Positions 45,020-57,217 are shown, numbered from the stretch's first letter. The stretch: DNA of 64,000 bases from Pseudomonas sediminis (GCF_039555755.1 NZ_CP154631.1:4402001-4466000); one strand, 5' to 3'. Numbers and translations are program-made. The notes: generated from the letters alone by a model not told the origin.

Positions 45020-45467
45020 GCCTGGCCAACAGGCGATCCAGGCTGCGGCGCAGCCCTTCCACCTCCAGCAGGTCCTGATCGTCGAACTGGCAGAGCAACT
45101 GCGCCTTCAGCGGCAAGACCTGCGCCTGGAGCACCCTGCCAGCCTCGCTCAGCGCCAGATGCACCTCGCGCTCGTCCACCTGCGCGCGACGGCGCTGCAC
45201 CAGCCCCATCTGCTCCAGACGCTTGAGCAGCGGCGTCAGGGTCCCGGAGTCCAGCTGCAGGCGTTGCCCGAGTGCCTTGAGCGTCGGCTGCTCAGGCGCC
45301 CGCTCCTGCCACTCCCACAGCACCAGCATCACCAGATATTGCGGGTAGGTCAGGCCGAGGCCGTCGAGCATCGGTTTGTAGGCGCGGATCACCGAGCGTG
45401 AAGCGGCGTAGAGCTTGAAGCACAGCTGGTTGTCCAACTGCAGCCCAGCGGTATCGAAAGCACTCAT
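45009..45467 (-). CDS. ospR: MarR/OhrR-family oxidative stress regulator OspR
   Basis: A 152-residue MarR-type protein. The peroxide-sensing Cys16 lies in LDNQLCFKLYAASR, the OhrR signature, and a second Cys126 could form the resolving disulfide. The winged helix is at ~60-105 (LGQRLQLDSGTLTPLLKRLEQMGLV). OspR in P. aeruginosa represses the adjacent glutathione peroxidase gene and is released on oxidation. It overlaps gpx by 4 bp (ATGA), so the regulator is encoded in its own target operon. Confidence 0.9.
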   Translation of the reverse strand: MSAFDTAGLQLDNQLCFKLYAASRSVIRAYKPMLDGLGLTYPQYLVMLVLWEWQERAPEQPTLKALGQRLQLDSGTLTPLLKRLEQMGLVQRRRAQVDEREVHLALSEAGRVLQAQVLPLKAQLLCQFDDQDLLEVEGLRRSLDRLLARLSE

Positions 45468-45949
45468 TTCAGCAGGGCTTCGATCTCGCTGCTCAGCTCT
45501 TCGGGCTTGGTGGTCGGGGCGAAACGCTTGACCACCTGGCCATCCTCGCCAATCAGGAATTTGGTGAAATTCCACTTGATGCCCTGACTGCCCAGCAGGC
45601 CCGGTGCGCGCTTCTTCAACTGCACGAACAACGGGTGAGCATCGCTGCCATTGACGTCGACTTTCTTGAACAGCGGGAAGCTGACACCGAAGTTCAGCTC
45701 ACAGAACTCGGAAATCGCGCCCTCGTCACCCGGCTCCTGCTTGCCGAACTGATTGCAGGGGAAACCCAGCACCACCAGGCCCTTGTCCTTGTATTGCTGC
45801 CAGACGTTTTCCAGGCCCTTGTACTGCGGGGTGAAGCCGCACTTGCTGGCCGTGTTGACCACCAGCACGGCCTTGCCGCCGAAGTCAGCCAGGGTCTTCT
45901 GCTCGCCCTTGATGGTGGTGACCGGGATATCGAAAAGCGCGTTGCTCAT
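45464..45949 (-). CDS. gpx: Glutathione peroxidase family protein
   Basis: A 161-residue thioredoxin-fold peroxidase with Cys37 in NTASKCGFTPQYKGLE, the FPCNQFGKQEPG motif and KWNFTKFLI, giving the Cys-Gln-Trp-Asn tetrad. A Cys rather than selenocysteine is used. It detoxifies organic and hydrogen peroxides. The gene precedes ospR in one operon under a palindromic site. Confidence 0.93.
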   Translation of the reverse strand: MSNALFDIPVTTIKGEQKTLADFGGKAVLVVNTASKCGFTPQYKGLENVWQQYKDKGLVVLGFPCNQFGKQEPGDEGAISEFCELNFGVSFPLFKKVDVNGSDAHPLFVQLKKRAPGLLGSQGIKWNFTKFLIGEDGQVVKRFAPTTKPEELSSEIEALLK

Positions 45950-45996
45950 GGGGAATCGTCCTGAATGGGCTGAAAGTGACGAACAAGGTAGCGAGC

Positions 45997-46023
45997 AATT
46001 AAATTGCATGCAATTCAATTAAT
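45997..46023. promoter_or_regulatory. Putative OspR operator upstream of gpx
   Basis: The perfect palindrome AATTGCATGCAATT (46002-46015), flanked by further partly symmetric A/T sequence (ATTA...TTAAT), is ~50 bp upstream of the gpx start. Its A/T-rich symmetric form fits OhrR/MarR-type boxes. Confidence 0.65.
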
Positions 46024-46054
46024 GCAGAATAAGGCGCATGGATAGCGCCTTATC

Positions 46055-46133
46055 GTAGGGTGTCGCGGGACCACCTAGGCTGTGCGCACCTCGGGGCTCT
46101 GCGATATCAGCCGGTGCGCACAGCGCACCCTAC
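46055..46133. repeat. GTAGGGTGCGC-type inverted repeat, copy 3
   Basis: GTAGGGTGTCGCGGGACC at the left and GGTGCGCACAGCGCACCCTAC at the right. The right end contains the TAG stop codon of pdxB (46130-46132 on the minus strand). Confidence 0.83.
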
Positions 46134-47260
46134 ACAAGGGTCGCGCCCAGGGCTCGCACCAGCGCGGTCAGTGGTGCTGCATCACCCTGAATGCGTACGT
46201 GCAGGCCATCGATCTCGCGGCGCATGGGGTAATGCTTGCGCAGGCGGTCGAAGCCGGCGCGACGGGCATCGGCATCGCCGTCCAGGCTGCGACGAAAATC
46301 CGCATCGTCACGGCGTGGGTCGTACACCGCGCGACACAGGCTGGCCAGGACCCAGGCCGGGTCCGCGCTGCGGTCGATGCTCAATTCGCTCAGCCAGGGC
46401 GCCGGCAACAGATCGGCCAGGCTCACCTGCTCGGCCACGCCCAGCACCCGGCAACAGGCCTGGTAGATCTGCGCCGTGCCGCGCAGCTTGCCGTCCAGGC
46501 TATAGCCAGCGATATGCGGCGTCGCGAGTTGGCACAGGGCGGCCAACTCGACGTCGGCCAGCGGCTCGCCTTCCCAGACATCCAGCACCACCTTCAGATC
46601 AGGCCGCTGCGGCAGCAGGCTGCGCAGCGCGGCGTTGTCCACCACAGCACCACGGCTGGCGTTGATCAACCAGGTTCCTGGCTTCAATGCCGCCAGGCGC
46701 GCCGCACCGAACAGATGGCGCGTCGAAGCGCCCAGCGGCGTGTGCAGGCTGATCACATCGCACTCGTCGATGATCTGCTCCAGGCTGACGAAGTCGCCGC
46801 CCTCGTCTGCCTGACGCGGCGGGTCGCATACCCGCACCTGCCAGCCCAGCCCCTGCAACAGCCTGACCAGACGCCCGCCGACCTGCCCTGCGCCAACCAC
46901 ACCGTAAACGCGCGCTGCCGGGTCGGCACCCTCGCGCTCGGCCAGGGTCAGCACGCTGCCCAGCACGTAATCCACCACGCCACGGGCATTGCAACCGGGG
47001 GCACTGCTCCAGGCGATACCGGCCTCGGCGAAGTAATCGAGATCCAGGTGGTCGGTGCCAATGGTGCAGGTACCGACGAAACGCACCCGGCTCCCTTCGA
47101 GCAAGGCGCGGCTGACCTGCGTCACCGAGCGCACCAGCAGCAGGTCGGCATCACGCACATCGGCTGCCGTGATGGCGCGCCCGGGCAAGCGGCGGATGCT
47201 GCCGAACGCAGCGAAGAACTCATCGAGCAGGGGAATGTTTTCGTCGGCGACTATGTGCAT
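46130..47260 (-). CDS. pdxB: Erythronate-4-phosphate dehydrogenase
   Basis: A 376-residue D-2-hydroxyacid dehydrogenase. [16 protein letters not shown] is the PdxB start. The NAD site is [13 protein letters not shown] (~120), the catalytic Arg lies in [15 protein letters not shown], Glu in VWEGEP and His in [16 protein letters not shown]. It acts in pyridoxal-phosphate synthesis. GGAG precedes the ATG. It is divergent from the MATE gene. Confidence 0.95.
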   Translation of the reverse strand: MHIVADENIPLLDEFFAAFGSIRRLPGRAITAADVRDADLLLVRSVTQVSRALLEGSRVRFVGTCTIGTDHLDLDYFAEAGIAWSSAPGCNARGVVDYVLGSVLTLAEREGADPAARVYGVVGAGQVGGRLVRLLQGLGWQVRVCDPPRQADEGGDFVSLEQIIDECDVISLHTPLGASTRHLFGAARLAALKPGTWLINASRGAVVDNAALRSLLPQRPDLKVVLDVWEGEPLADVELAALCQLATPHIAGYSLDGKLRGTAQIYQACCRVLGVAEQVSLADLLPAPWLSELSIDRSADPAWVLASLCRAVYDPRRDDADFRRSLDGDADARRAGFDRLRKHYPMRREIDGLHVRIQGDAAPLTALVRALGATLV

Positions 47261-47410
47261 GTTGGGCTCCATCAGGCAGGTCGCCATTCTAAGTCAGCCG
47301 ACACCTCAGCGTCGCCCCACAGGCCGCAAGACAGAGGGGCAGATCGTTCTTTCCTGACCGCTACGTCAAAGCGTAGACTACGCGGTTTCCTGTTATCCCG
47401 AAGAGTCGAA

Positions 47411-48784
47411 ATGTCCACCGACAGCCGCCTTGGCCGCGTGCGCACGGAACTGCGCAGCCTCTTGCTCCTGGCCACGCCCATCATCATCGCCCAGCTAGCG
47501 CACACCGCCATGGGCTTCGTCGACACGCTGATGGCCGGGCGCGTCAGCCCGCAGGACCTGGCGGCCGTGGCACTGGGCAACTCGATCTGGGTACCGGTAT
47601 TCCTGCTGATGACCGGCATCCTGCTGGCGACCACGCCCAAGGTGGCGCAACGCTTCGGTGCCGGCCAAGAGGCCGACATCGGCCCGCTGGTGCGCCAGGC
47701 GCTCTGGCTGGCGCTTGTTGTCGGCTGCAGCGCCGCAGCCCTGCTGTGGAACGCCGAATTCATCCTGCGCATCATGAATGTCGACCCGGCGCTGATCACT
47801 CCGGCGATGGGCTATTTGCGCGCTGTGGCCCTGGGTTTCCCGGCTGTGGCGCTGTATCACGTGCTGCGCTGTTTCAGCGATGGCCTCGGCCACACCCGCC
47901 CGGCCATGGTGTTGGGTATTCTCGGCCTGCTGCTGAACATCCCCGCCAATTACATCTTCATCTACGGCAAGTTCGGCCTGCCGGCCATGGGTGGCGTTGG
48001 CTGCGGCTGGGCAACCGCGCTGGTGATGGGCTTCATGCTGATTGGCATGCTGGTCTGGGTGAAATGGGCGCCCTACTACCGCAGCAGCGCGCTGTTCACC
48101 CACTTCGAATGGCCGCAGTGGACGGTGATCAAACGCCTGCTGAGCATTGGCGTCCCGATCGGCATCGCGGTGTTCGCCGAGTCGAGCATCTTCGCGGTGA
48201 TCGCTCTGCTGATCGGCGGCCTTGGCGCCACCGTGGTGGCCGGGCACCAGATCGCGCTCAACTTCAGCTCCATGGTGTTCATGATCCCCTACTCGCTGGC
48301 CATGGCCGCCACCGTGCGCGTCGGCCAGGCGCTGGGCCGTGGTCAGCCGCGCGAGGCGCGCTTCGCCGCCGGGGTGAGCATGGCGGCAGCGCTGGGCTAT
48401 GCCTGCGTATCGGCCAGCCTGATGTTCCTGCTGCGTGAACAGATCGCGCAGATCTACACGCCGGACCAAACGGTGATCACCGTGGCGGCAACGCTGATCG
48501 TCTATGCGGCGCTGTTCCAGTTCTCCGATGCCATTCAGGTTACTGCGGCCGGCGCGCTACGCGGCTACCAGGACACGCGCATCACCATGCTGCTGACCCT
48601 GTTCGCCTACTGGGGAATCGGCCTGCCGGTGGGGTATGCGCTGGGGCTGTCCGACCTGTTCGGCGAACCGAGTGGCCCCAGCGGTCTGTGGCAGGGTCTG
48701 GTAGTAGGTCTGACCTGCGCCGCGGCGATGCTCACCGTGCGCCTTGCGGGTAGCGCACGCAAGCGCATTCGCCGGGCCGCCTGA
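47411..48784 (+). CDS. MATE-family multidrug efflux pump (NorM/PmpM-like)
   Basis: A 457-residue 12-helix cation-coupled exporter. LLLLATPIIIAQLAHTAMGFVDTLMAGR, DGLGHTRPAM and LNIPANYIFIYGKFGLPAMGG are MATE motifs of the NorM subgroup. It is probably similar to P. aeruginosa PmpM. Start at 47411 gives a normal MATE N-terminus; the frame is open far upstream through the antisense of pdxB, which is not coding. Confidence 0.92.
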   Translation: MSTDSRLGRVRTELRSLLLLATPIIIAQLAHTAMGFVDTLMAGRVSPQDLAAVALGNSIWVPVFLLMTGILLATTPKVAQRFGAGQEADIGPLVRQALWLALVVGCSAAALLWNAEFILRIMNVDPALITPAMGYLRAVALGFPAVALYHVLRCFSDGLGHTRPAMVLGILGLLLNIPANYIFIYGKFGLPAMGGVGCGWATALVMGFMLIGMLVWVKWAPYYRSSALFTHFEWPQWTVIKRLLSIGVPIGIAVFAESSIFAVIALLIGGLGATVVAGHQIALNFSSMVFMIPYSLAMAATVRVGQALGRGQPREARFAAGVSMAAALGYACVSASLMFLLREQIAQIYTPDQTVITVAATLIVYAALFQFSDAIQVTAAGALRGYQDTRITMLLTLFAYWGIGLPVGYALGLSDLFGEPSGPSGLWQGLVVGLTCAAAMLTVRLAGSARKRIRRAA

Positions 48785-48823
48785 GGCATTGGATAGGCAG
48801 GAGATCAGCTCTAGACTGAGCGC

Positions 48824-49897
48824 ATGATTCGACCAGCCCTGCTCCTCTGCCTGCTTCTGCTCGCTGCATGCAGCCCGGCCAACGACGGCCTGGCCCTGCA
48901 GAGCGACTACCTCGAACGCCTGCAGCGTTCGCTCGATGCTGCTGACGTCGACGCCTTCGACAGTCGCAGTGTCAGCCAGTACCGCCTGCCGGCCCGGCGT
49001 GAGCGGCTTAGCGAGATTCCCGAGTTGCGTATCGGCCTGCTCGATCTGGTGATCGATGCACGGCGCTGCCCGCACCTGCAACAACTGATCAGCCAGCGCA
49101 ACAGCAGCCTGGGCAAGCAACTGATGCCCTGCCAGCGCCTGGGCTACGAAGGCGACCTGCTGCGTGCCATCGATGACTGCCTGCCACACCTGCCGGAGGA
49201 CTCCAGCCTCAAGGCCACCCTGCAACGTCTGGCCAACGACAAGCGCCAGCAACTGCGAGCGGTGTTCTGGAATGCCCTGAACGGCAGCCCGGAATTCGAG
49301 AACTACCTGCGCTTTGCCGACCAGGCATTGCCAGTCGGCACTCAGGAAGACAGCGCCGCCCTGGACGCATTGCAGCGACTGGCCAGCATCGGAACCGCCC
49401 TGCCTGCACGACTGCCACCGAATAGTGACGAGCTGGACCCGCTGTTCTTCGCCCTCTACGCCAGCGAACAGGGCAGCCAGCTAATCACCAGCCTGGCCAG
49501 CCTGCGCCACACCCTCGAGGCCAGCAGCGAGATGCTGGAGCAACGCCAACAGGGCCGCCCTCTTTGCCCGCTGGGCCAGGCGACGCCGCGCGGGCGCATC
49601 CTGCAGAACATCTTCATCAAGTTCTACGCTGGCGGCCTGCAACCCTACCTGGCTCAGGTCGACCAGCGCGGCCAGCAGTGGCAGGCGGCGCTGCTGCAAT
49701 TGCAGCACATCGACGGCATTCCCTCCGCCACCCGCGAGCACCTGCAGCGGCTGGCCGGCGAGCAGGATTCGTTATGGCAGGATTTCCGCGCCGCCACGGC
49801 GCGTCACGTCAAGGCTTGGCAAACACTACTGAACAGCTGCGACCTGGCGCCAGGGCAGGCGGGATGGAACAACGCTGAAAACGATGCAGAGCCGTAG
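48824..49897 (+). CDS. DUF3080 lipoprotein
   Basis: A 357-residue protein with a lipoprotein signal (MIRPALLLCLLLLAACSPAND; lipobox LLAAC, Cys16). The rest is helix-rich, with YLERLQRSLDAAD and RLSEIPELRIGLLDL near the start and NIFIKFYAGGLQPYLAQVD near 265, typical of DUF3080. Function is unknown. Its TAG stop lies inside a GTAGGGTGCGC repeat, so the C-terminal residues could vary with the repeat insertion. Confidence 0.82.
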   Translation: MIRPALLLCLLLLAACSPANDGLALQSDYLERLQRSLDAADVDAFDSRSVSQYRLPARRERLSEIPELRIGLLDLVIDARRCPHLQQLISQRNSSLGKQLMPCQRLGYEGDLLRAIDDCLPHLPEDSSLKATLQRLANDKRQQLRAVFWNALNGSPEFENYLRFADQALPVGTQEDSAALDALQRLASIGTALPARLPPNSDELDPLFFALYASEQGSQLITSLASLRHTLEASSEMLEQRQQGRPLCPLGQATPRGRILQNIFIKFYAGGLQPYLAQVDQRGQQWQAALLQLQHIDGIPSATREHLQRLAGEQDSLWQDFRAATARHVKAWQTLLNSCDLAPGQAGWNNAENDAEP

Positions 49898-49971
49898 GGT
49901 GCGCCGCGCGCACCGATAACCACAGATAACACGGATCAAGGCACATCACCGGCGCGCACGGCGCACCCTAC
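49894..49971. repeat. GTAGGGTGCGC-type inverted repeat, copy 4
   Basis: GTAGGGTGCGCCGCGCGCACC pairs with CCGGCGCGCACGGCGCACCCTAC. The first four bases include the stop codon of the DUF3080 gene. Confidence 0.88.
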
Positions 49972-49987
49972 ATGCGACATGCGTCGC

Positions 49988-50239
49988 CTAGTCGGCCTTC
50001 TTGCGAATCCAGTACAGGTAGGTGCCGTCCTCTTCGGCCTGGCCGAGCAGCTCGTGGCCGAGAAACACGCAGAACTTGGGGATGTCACGGCGAGTCGAGG
50101 GATCAGTGGCGATCACCTTGAGCAGACCGCCCGGCGACAGGTCGCGCACCTTGTTGTGCAGCATCATCACCGGTTCCGGGCAATTCAGGCCGCTGGCGTC
50201 GAGCAGGTCATCGTGATTGAGGGTCAGGGCTTCGGACAT
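49988..50239 (-). CDS. tusA: TusA-family sulfurtransferase
   Basis: An 83-residue TusA/SirA protein with persulfide-carrying Cys20 in the CPEPVM (CPxP) motif. It carries sulfur for 2-thiouridine in tRNA and, in some species, other sulfur transfer. GGAG precedes the ATG at 50239. It lies just downstream of rlmM on the same strand. Confidence 0.93.
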   Translation of the reverse strand: MSEALTLNHDDLLDASGLNCPEPVMMLHNKVRDLSPGGLLKVIATDPSTRRDIPKFCVFLGHELLGQAEEDGTYLYWIRKKAD

Positions 50240-50328
50240 AGAGGGCTCCACTAACAGGCACGCATTGTCGCGCAAAGCTGACCTCCAGGTCACCTGCGCG
50301 CACAATCCTGAGACCTACACGCAGACAA

Positions 50329-51384
50329 TCACTTGCCATGCCGACGCAGGTGGCAGGTCACTTCCTCACGGTCGTGATACAGCTGCTTGCAGCCGATGCT
50401 GACCTTCAGGCCGCGCTCGACCAGCCCCGATTCGATGCGATCGAGCAGGCGCCGCACTTCGGCGTAGCGCTGCTTCATCGGCAACTTGAGGTTGACCACC
50501 GCCTCGCGGCACAGCCCCTCGCCCAACCAGGTTTCGATCATCGCCGCCGTGCGCGCCGGTTTCTCGACGATATCGCAGACCATCCAGTGCACCGGATGCC
50601 GTGGTCGGAAGGTGAAACCATCAGCGCGCTGATGCACGACAAAACCGGAGTACATCAGGCTTTCGGCCATCGGCCCGTTGTCCACGGCGGTGACGCGGAT
50701 TTCCCGATTAACCAGTTGCCAGGTCCAGCCGCCGGGCGCAGCGCCCAGGTCAACCGCGGTCATGCCGGGCGCCAGGCGCTGATCCCACTGCTCGCGCGGG
50801 ATGAAATGGTGCCAGGCTTCCTCCAGCTTGAGCGTGGAGCGGCTCGGCGCCTCGCGCGGAAACTTCAGACGCGGAATGCCCATCGGCCACATCGCCCGGT
50901 TGTCTGCCTCGGCAATGCCGGCGAATACCTCGCGGCCGCTCTTGAAGGTCAGCAGCAGGCGCGGCTTCTTGGCATCGTCCACAAGCTTGCCGGCCTTGAG
51001 CAGCGCCTTGCGCAGCGGCGCCTCGAACTTCTTGCAGAAGGTCGAGAGTTCCTTGCCGTCGTTGGTATCCACCACTTCCAGCCACAGGCTGCCGCACACC
51101 GGATAATCAGTAAGCGCCTCCAGCAACACGCTGATACGGTCGCTTTCCGGCAGGCTGACATAGGCCCCGCGCGCCCATTGCCGCGGGAAGATCAGCTGAT
51201 TGAAACGCACGCTGCGCATCAGCCGTTCGCAATCGGCCGCCTCGCTGCAGACAAACTCGGCGCACGCGCTGCCGGGCTTGGTCTTGGAGTAGCCTGGTAC
51301 ATCCAGGCGTGCAGCGAGGTCGGTGATCTCGGCGCAAACCTCCCCTTCGAAACCGGGGCGGCAATGCAGAAACAGGGTATTCAT
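50329..51384 (-). CDS. rlmM: 23S rRNA 2'-O-ribose C2498 methyltransferase RlmM
   Basis: A 351-residue protein with an N-terminal THUMP-like domain and a Rossmann methyltransferase domain. The SAM site is VDLGAAPGGWTWQL (~205), and the catalytic Lys appears in KLPMK after CDIVEKPA. MNTLFLHCRPGFEGEVCAEI is the family N-terminus. Start 51384 has GGAGAG eight bases upstream; a TTG just before is less likely. Confidence 0.93.
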   Translation of the reverse strand: MNTLFLHCRPGFEGEVCAEITDLAARLDVPGYSKTKPGSACAEFVCSEAADCERLMRSVRFNQLIFPRQWARGAYVSLPESDRISVLLEALTDYPVCGSLWLEVVDTNDGKELSTFCKKFEAPLRKALLKAGKLVDDAKKPRLLLTFKSGREVFAGIAEADNRAMWPMGIPRLKFPREAPSRSTLKLEEAWHHFIPREQWDQRLAPGMTAVDLGAAPGGWTWQLVNREIRVTAVDNGPMAESLMYSGFVVHQRADGFTFRPRHPVHWMVCDIVEKPARTAAMIETWLGEGLCREAVVNLKLPMKQRYAEVRRLLDRIESGLVERGLKVSIGCKQLYHDREEVTCHLRRHGK

Positions 51385-51581
51385 CAAAGGCTCTCCTCGA
51401 GGCGCGCATGATACCCGAGACCGGAACCCAGAGCCGCTAAACCTGTCCAGCTATACATGTGCTGCCTGCAGACATGAAGCCGCCAGTCATCGTGTTTCGA
51501 TGAAATCCGGCCATCCAGACCGGGCAGCACATAACAACCGATAAAGGATATGCGCTAGCCAGACCGCCCAAGCCGAACTAG

Positions 51582-51721
51582 GGTCTGTACGAAAAGTCGT
51601 CGAGCGAAGGTCAGGCAAGGCAAAAACAGGCGAGGAAGCGGAGTTTACATGCTGTAAATGAGCATTCTGAGCCTGTTTTTAACGCAGCATCACCGAGCGC
51701 AGGCACTTTATCGTACAGAAC
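51582..51721. mobile_element. 140-bp MITE-like hairpin element with CTAG target duplication
   Basis: Left end GGTCTGTACGAAAAGT and the complement of the right end GTTCTGTACGATAAAGT are imperfect terminal inverted repeats. CTAG flanks both sides (51578-51581, 51722-51725), as for IS5-group insertions. An inner pair AAAAACAGGC/GCCTGTTTTT makes the whole element a long hairpin. It has no coding capacity. It ends 63 bp before the acnA ATG. The rest of 51385-51784 shows no gene. Confidence 0.75.
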
Positions 51722-51784
51722 CTAGCTTGAAAGTCTGTCGCCATCAGAAACAGCCCGAACCGTGCGGGCCCAAGGAGATGTGCA

Positions 51785-54526
<2,742 letters not shown>

Positions 54527-54706
54527 TAGACCCCTGCCCTGTTACCACCGGTAGTGGGGCATTCTCCGTCAGGCCAGGGATGGCCGATGTCGCCACCTAA
54601 ATGTGACGCCAGTCAAAAAGCATTTAAACTCGCGCATATCGATTCAGCCCTCAACTTTGCCGCTCACCGGCCGATGACAGGGGCATTACAACGACGGATA
54701 CCTGCC

Positions 54707-56272
54707 ATGCGTAACAACCAGCCGGTCACTCAGCGTGAGCGAACCTTCCCTGCGCAACAACGCCTGATTTCCACCACCGACCTGAAAGGGCAGATCACCT
54801 ACTGCAACGATGCCTTCATCGACGTCAGTGGTTTCAGTGGCGAGGAGCTGCTGCGCGCGCCGCATAACATCGTGCGCCATCCCGACGTGCCATCGGCGGT
54901 GTTCGATCACATGTGGACGACCCTGAAGAAGGGTCGCCCGTGGATGGGCATCGTCAAGAATCGGTGCAAGAACGGCGACCACTACTGGGTCAACGCCTAC
55001 GTCACGCCCATGACCGAGAACAACCAGGTCGTCGGTTATGAATCCGTCCGCGTCAAACCGACTGCCGAACAGGTGCGCCGCGCCGAAGCGCTGTACGCCC
55101 GCATCAACGCCGGCAAGTCCCCGATTCCGAAACGCGACGCCTGGGTCCCGGTAGTGCAGGCCTGGATGCCTTTCATCCTGATCAGCCAGATCGGTTTCCT
55201 GATCGGCCACTGGATGGGCAGCGGCTGGGGCTTCGCACTGGCAGCGATTCTATCGGTACCGCTGGGTCTGGCCGGCATAGCCTGGCAGACACGCGGGATC
55301 AAACGCCTGCTACGCCTGGCCGAACAGACCACCTCCGACCCGCTGATCGCGCAGATGTATACCGACAGCCGCGGCGCCGAGGCCCGCTTGGAGATGGCAA
55401 TGCTCAGCCAAGACGCCCGGCTGAAAACCTGCCTGACCCGTCTGCAGGACACCGCCGAGCATCTGACCCAGCAGGCCCGCGAGGCCGACAAGCTGGCGCA
55501 CAACAGCTCCGCCGGCCTTGACCGCCAACGCCAGGAAACCGAGCAGGTCGCTACCGCCGTGAACGAAATGGCCGCCACCACTCTGGAAGTGGCCAGCAAC
55601 GTCGCCCGCACCGCCATCGCTACCCAGGAGGCCAACCGCCTCACCAGCGAGGGCCGCACCATCGCCGCGGAGACCCGTGAAGCCATCCAGCGCCTGTCGC
55701 AATCGGTGGGCGATACCGGCGAAACCGTTACCCGTCTGGCCCAGGACAGCAGCGAGATTGGCGGCGTGGTCGACGTGATCAAGGGCATCGCAGACCAGAC
55801 CAACCTGCTCGCCCTCAACGCCGCCATCGAGGCCGCCCGCGCCGGCGAAATGGGCCGCGGTTTCGCCGTGGTGGCCGACGAGGTTCGCTCGCTGGCTCAG
55901 CGCACGGCCGAATCCACGGAGCAGATTCATGGGCTGATCGCCAAGCTGCAACGTACGGCCGAAGAAGCCGTGCTGACCATGGAAATCGGCCGCAAGCAGG
56001 CTGACGAAGGTGTCGAACGCGTTCTCCAGGCCGATCAGGCGCTGTCCGGCATCAGCGAATCGGTTGCCAACATCGCCGACATGGCCAACCAGATCGCCGC
56101 AGCGGCGGAAGAGCAAAGCGCCGTCGCCGACGAGATCAACCAGAACATCACCACCATCGCCCAACTGGCCGACCAGACCGCCGGCGAAGCCAACGATACC
56201 GCCAAACTCAGCGAGGCCCTGACCAACACCGCACAGGGCCAATACGCGCTGGTCGAACGCTTCAACCGCTGA
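54707..56272 (+). CDS. aer: Aerotaxis receptor Aer
   Basis: A 521-residue energy/oxygen sensor. An N-terminal PAS domain (~10-115; [39 protein letters not shown]) would bind FAD. A hydrophobic anchor (~155-195; [14 protein letters not shown]) follows, then a chemoreceptor signalling domain whose tip carries the highly conserved [19 protein letters not shown]. Length equals P. aeruginosa Aer. The start was set at 54707 because the PAS domain follows and upstream sequence is not conserved. It is downstream of acnA, as in P. aeruginosa. Confidence 0.92.
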   Translation: MRNNQPVTQRERTFPAQQRLISTTDLKGQITYCNDAFIDVSGFSGEELLRAPHNIVRHPDVPSAVFDHMWTTLKKGRPWMGIVKNRCKNGDHYWVNAYVTPMTENNQVVGYESVRVKPTAEQVRRAEALYARINAGKSPIPKRDAWVPVVQAWMPFILISQIGFLIGHWMGSGWGFALAAILSVPLGLAGIAWQTRGIKRLLRLAEQTTSDPLIAQMYTDSRGAEARLEMAMLSQDARLKTCLTRLQDTAEHLTQQAREADKLAHNSSAGLDRQRQETEQVATAVNEMAATTLEVASNVARTAIATQEANRLTSEGRTIAAETREAIQRLSQSVGDTGETVTRLAQDSSEIGGVVDVIKGIADQTNLLALNAAIEAARAGEMGRGFAVVADEVRSLAQRTAESTEQIHGLIAKLQRTAEEAVLTMEIGRKQADEGVERVLQADQALSGISESVANIADMANQIAAAAEEQSAVADEINQNITTIAQLADQTAGEANDTAKLSEALTNTAQGQYALVERFNR

Positions 56273-56279
56273 AACAAAA

Positions 56280-56303
56280 GGCGCAGCGGCTCACCGCTGC
56301 GCC
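56280..56303 (+). terminator. Hairpin downstream of aer, probable terminator
   Basis: GGCGCAGCGG-CTCA-CCGCTGCGCC follows the stop by seven bases; the T-rich run is pyrimidine (TCCTCTCCTCC) rather than pure T. Confidence 0.68.
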
Positions 56304-56328
56304 TCCTCTCCTCCCCGCCCCGTTTTTT

Positions 56329-56520
56329 GTAGGAGCGAGCTTGCTCGCGATCTCCCTACGCCCTTCCCAAGAGTCCCCCGCTTTCGCGTATCTGCCACTT
56401 GCCGAGACGCTTTCACTTCGTCGAACCGGGCGGCAACCAGTTTGCCGTATGGTCGGAGCCGGACGGCCAGTAGTCGGCCCTCGAATCCGTAGCCCCCTGC
56501 TGCAACCGTCATTCCCGTGC
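56329..56520. repeat. Composite intergenic repeat region
   Basis: It opens with a REP hairpin, GTAGGAGCGAGCTTGCTCGCGAT, and closes near GTCATTCCCGTGCAGG. The minus-strand translation (RRSESVSASGRYAKAGDSWE) resembles a spurious reading frame I have seen repeatedly in Pseudomonas intergenic repeats. No gene is evident. Confidence 0.55.
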
Positions 56521-56657
56521 AGGCGGCACAAAATGGCGAAGGTCAGCTGATTCCACTGCACGATGTCGTCGCTCTGGTTCGAACGCTAGTGAGCCTGTCC
56601 GATGCCAGTTACGTGCGTGAGCTGGTGCTACCGGCCATTGCCGATGAGCGTTTCTGA
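56517..56657 (+). pseudogene. Possible remnant reading frame before the DinB-like gene
   Basis: A 46-codon frame reads VQAAQNGEGQLIPLHDVV and ends LVLPAIADERF before a TGA. It has good third-position GC bias but no ribosome site and is blocked by TAG at 56490. It could be the tail of a deleted gene. I do not recognise it; low confidence. Confidence 0.25.
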
Positions 56658-56680
56658 AAGAACAAGCACAGGTAATGGCC

Positions 56681-57217
56681 ATGCAGAGAGTCGACCATAT
56701 CCGCCTGATGGCACGCTACAACAGCTGGATGAACGAACGGCTCTACACAGCGGCTTCTACCCTGCCTGATGAAGCGCTGAGTGCCAAGTGTGGTGCGTTC
56801 TTCGGCTCGATCCTCGGCACGCTCAACCATCTGCTGGTGGCTGACCGTATCCGGCTGGGGCGCTACACCGCGCACCCGGCGAACTTTCAAGCATTGCAGG
56901 CGCTCGCAGAGCTGGAAGCGCCGACGCGCCTGGATCAACCGATGGGTGCGGACATACGCGAGCTGGCCGCACTGCGTAAACAGCTGGACAGTTGCATCGA
57001 AGCCCTGGCCGCCGATATGGGCGAAGAGCAGCTGGATCAACCGCTGAGCTACCACAACATGAAGGGCGTAGCCGCGCAAAAGCACTTCTTCGCCCTGCTG
57101 ATGCACCTGTTCAACCACCAGACGCATCACCGCGGGCAGGCTACGACGCTACTAACCCAGGCGGGCGTGGATGTGGGTGTGACCGATCTGCTGGCGTTGA
57201 TCCCTGACGAGCTTTGA
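56681..57217 (+). CDS. DinB-family protein
   Basis: A 178-residue four-helix-bundle protein of the DinB/YfiT superfamily. Metal-binding histidines appear as His50 in LGTLNHLLVADRI and in HLFNHQTHHRGQATTLL (~138-150). Such proteins are putative metal-dependent thiol transferases; function is unknown. I prefer the ATG at 56681, which has AGG eight bases upstream, over one six bases earlier. Confidence 0.83.
   Translation: MQRVDHIRLMARYNSWMNERLYTAASTLPDEALSAKCGAFFGSILGTLNHLLVADRIRLGRYTAHPANFQALQALAELEAPTRLDQPMGADIRELAALRKQLDSCIEALAADMGEEQLDQPLSYHNMKGVAAQKHFFALLMHLFNHQTHHRGQATTLLTQAGVDVGVTDLLALIPDEL

Noticed and set aside
46082-47410. A plus-strand frame of hundreds of codons running into the MATE gene
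   Set aside because: It is the antisense of pdxB, lacks a ribosome site and has no family resemblance; GC-rich genes commonly leave the opposite strand open.
54601-54706. ANR box in front of aer
   Set aside because: No TTGAT-N4-ATCAA site is visible in this interval, although the P. aeruginosa gene is ANR controlled.
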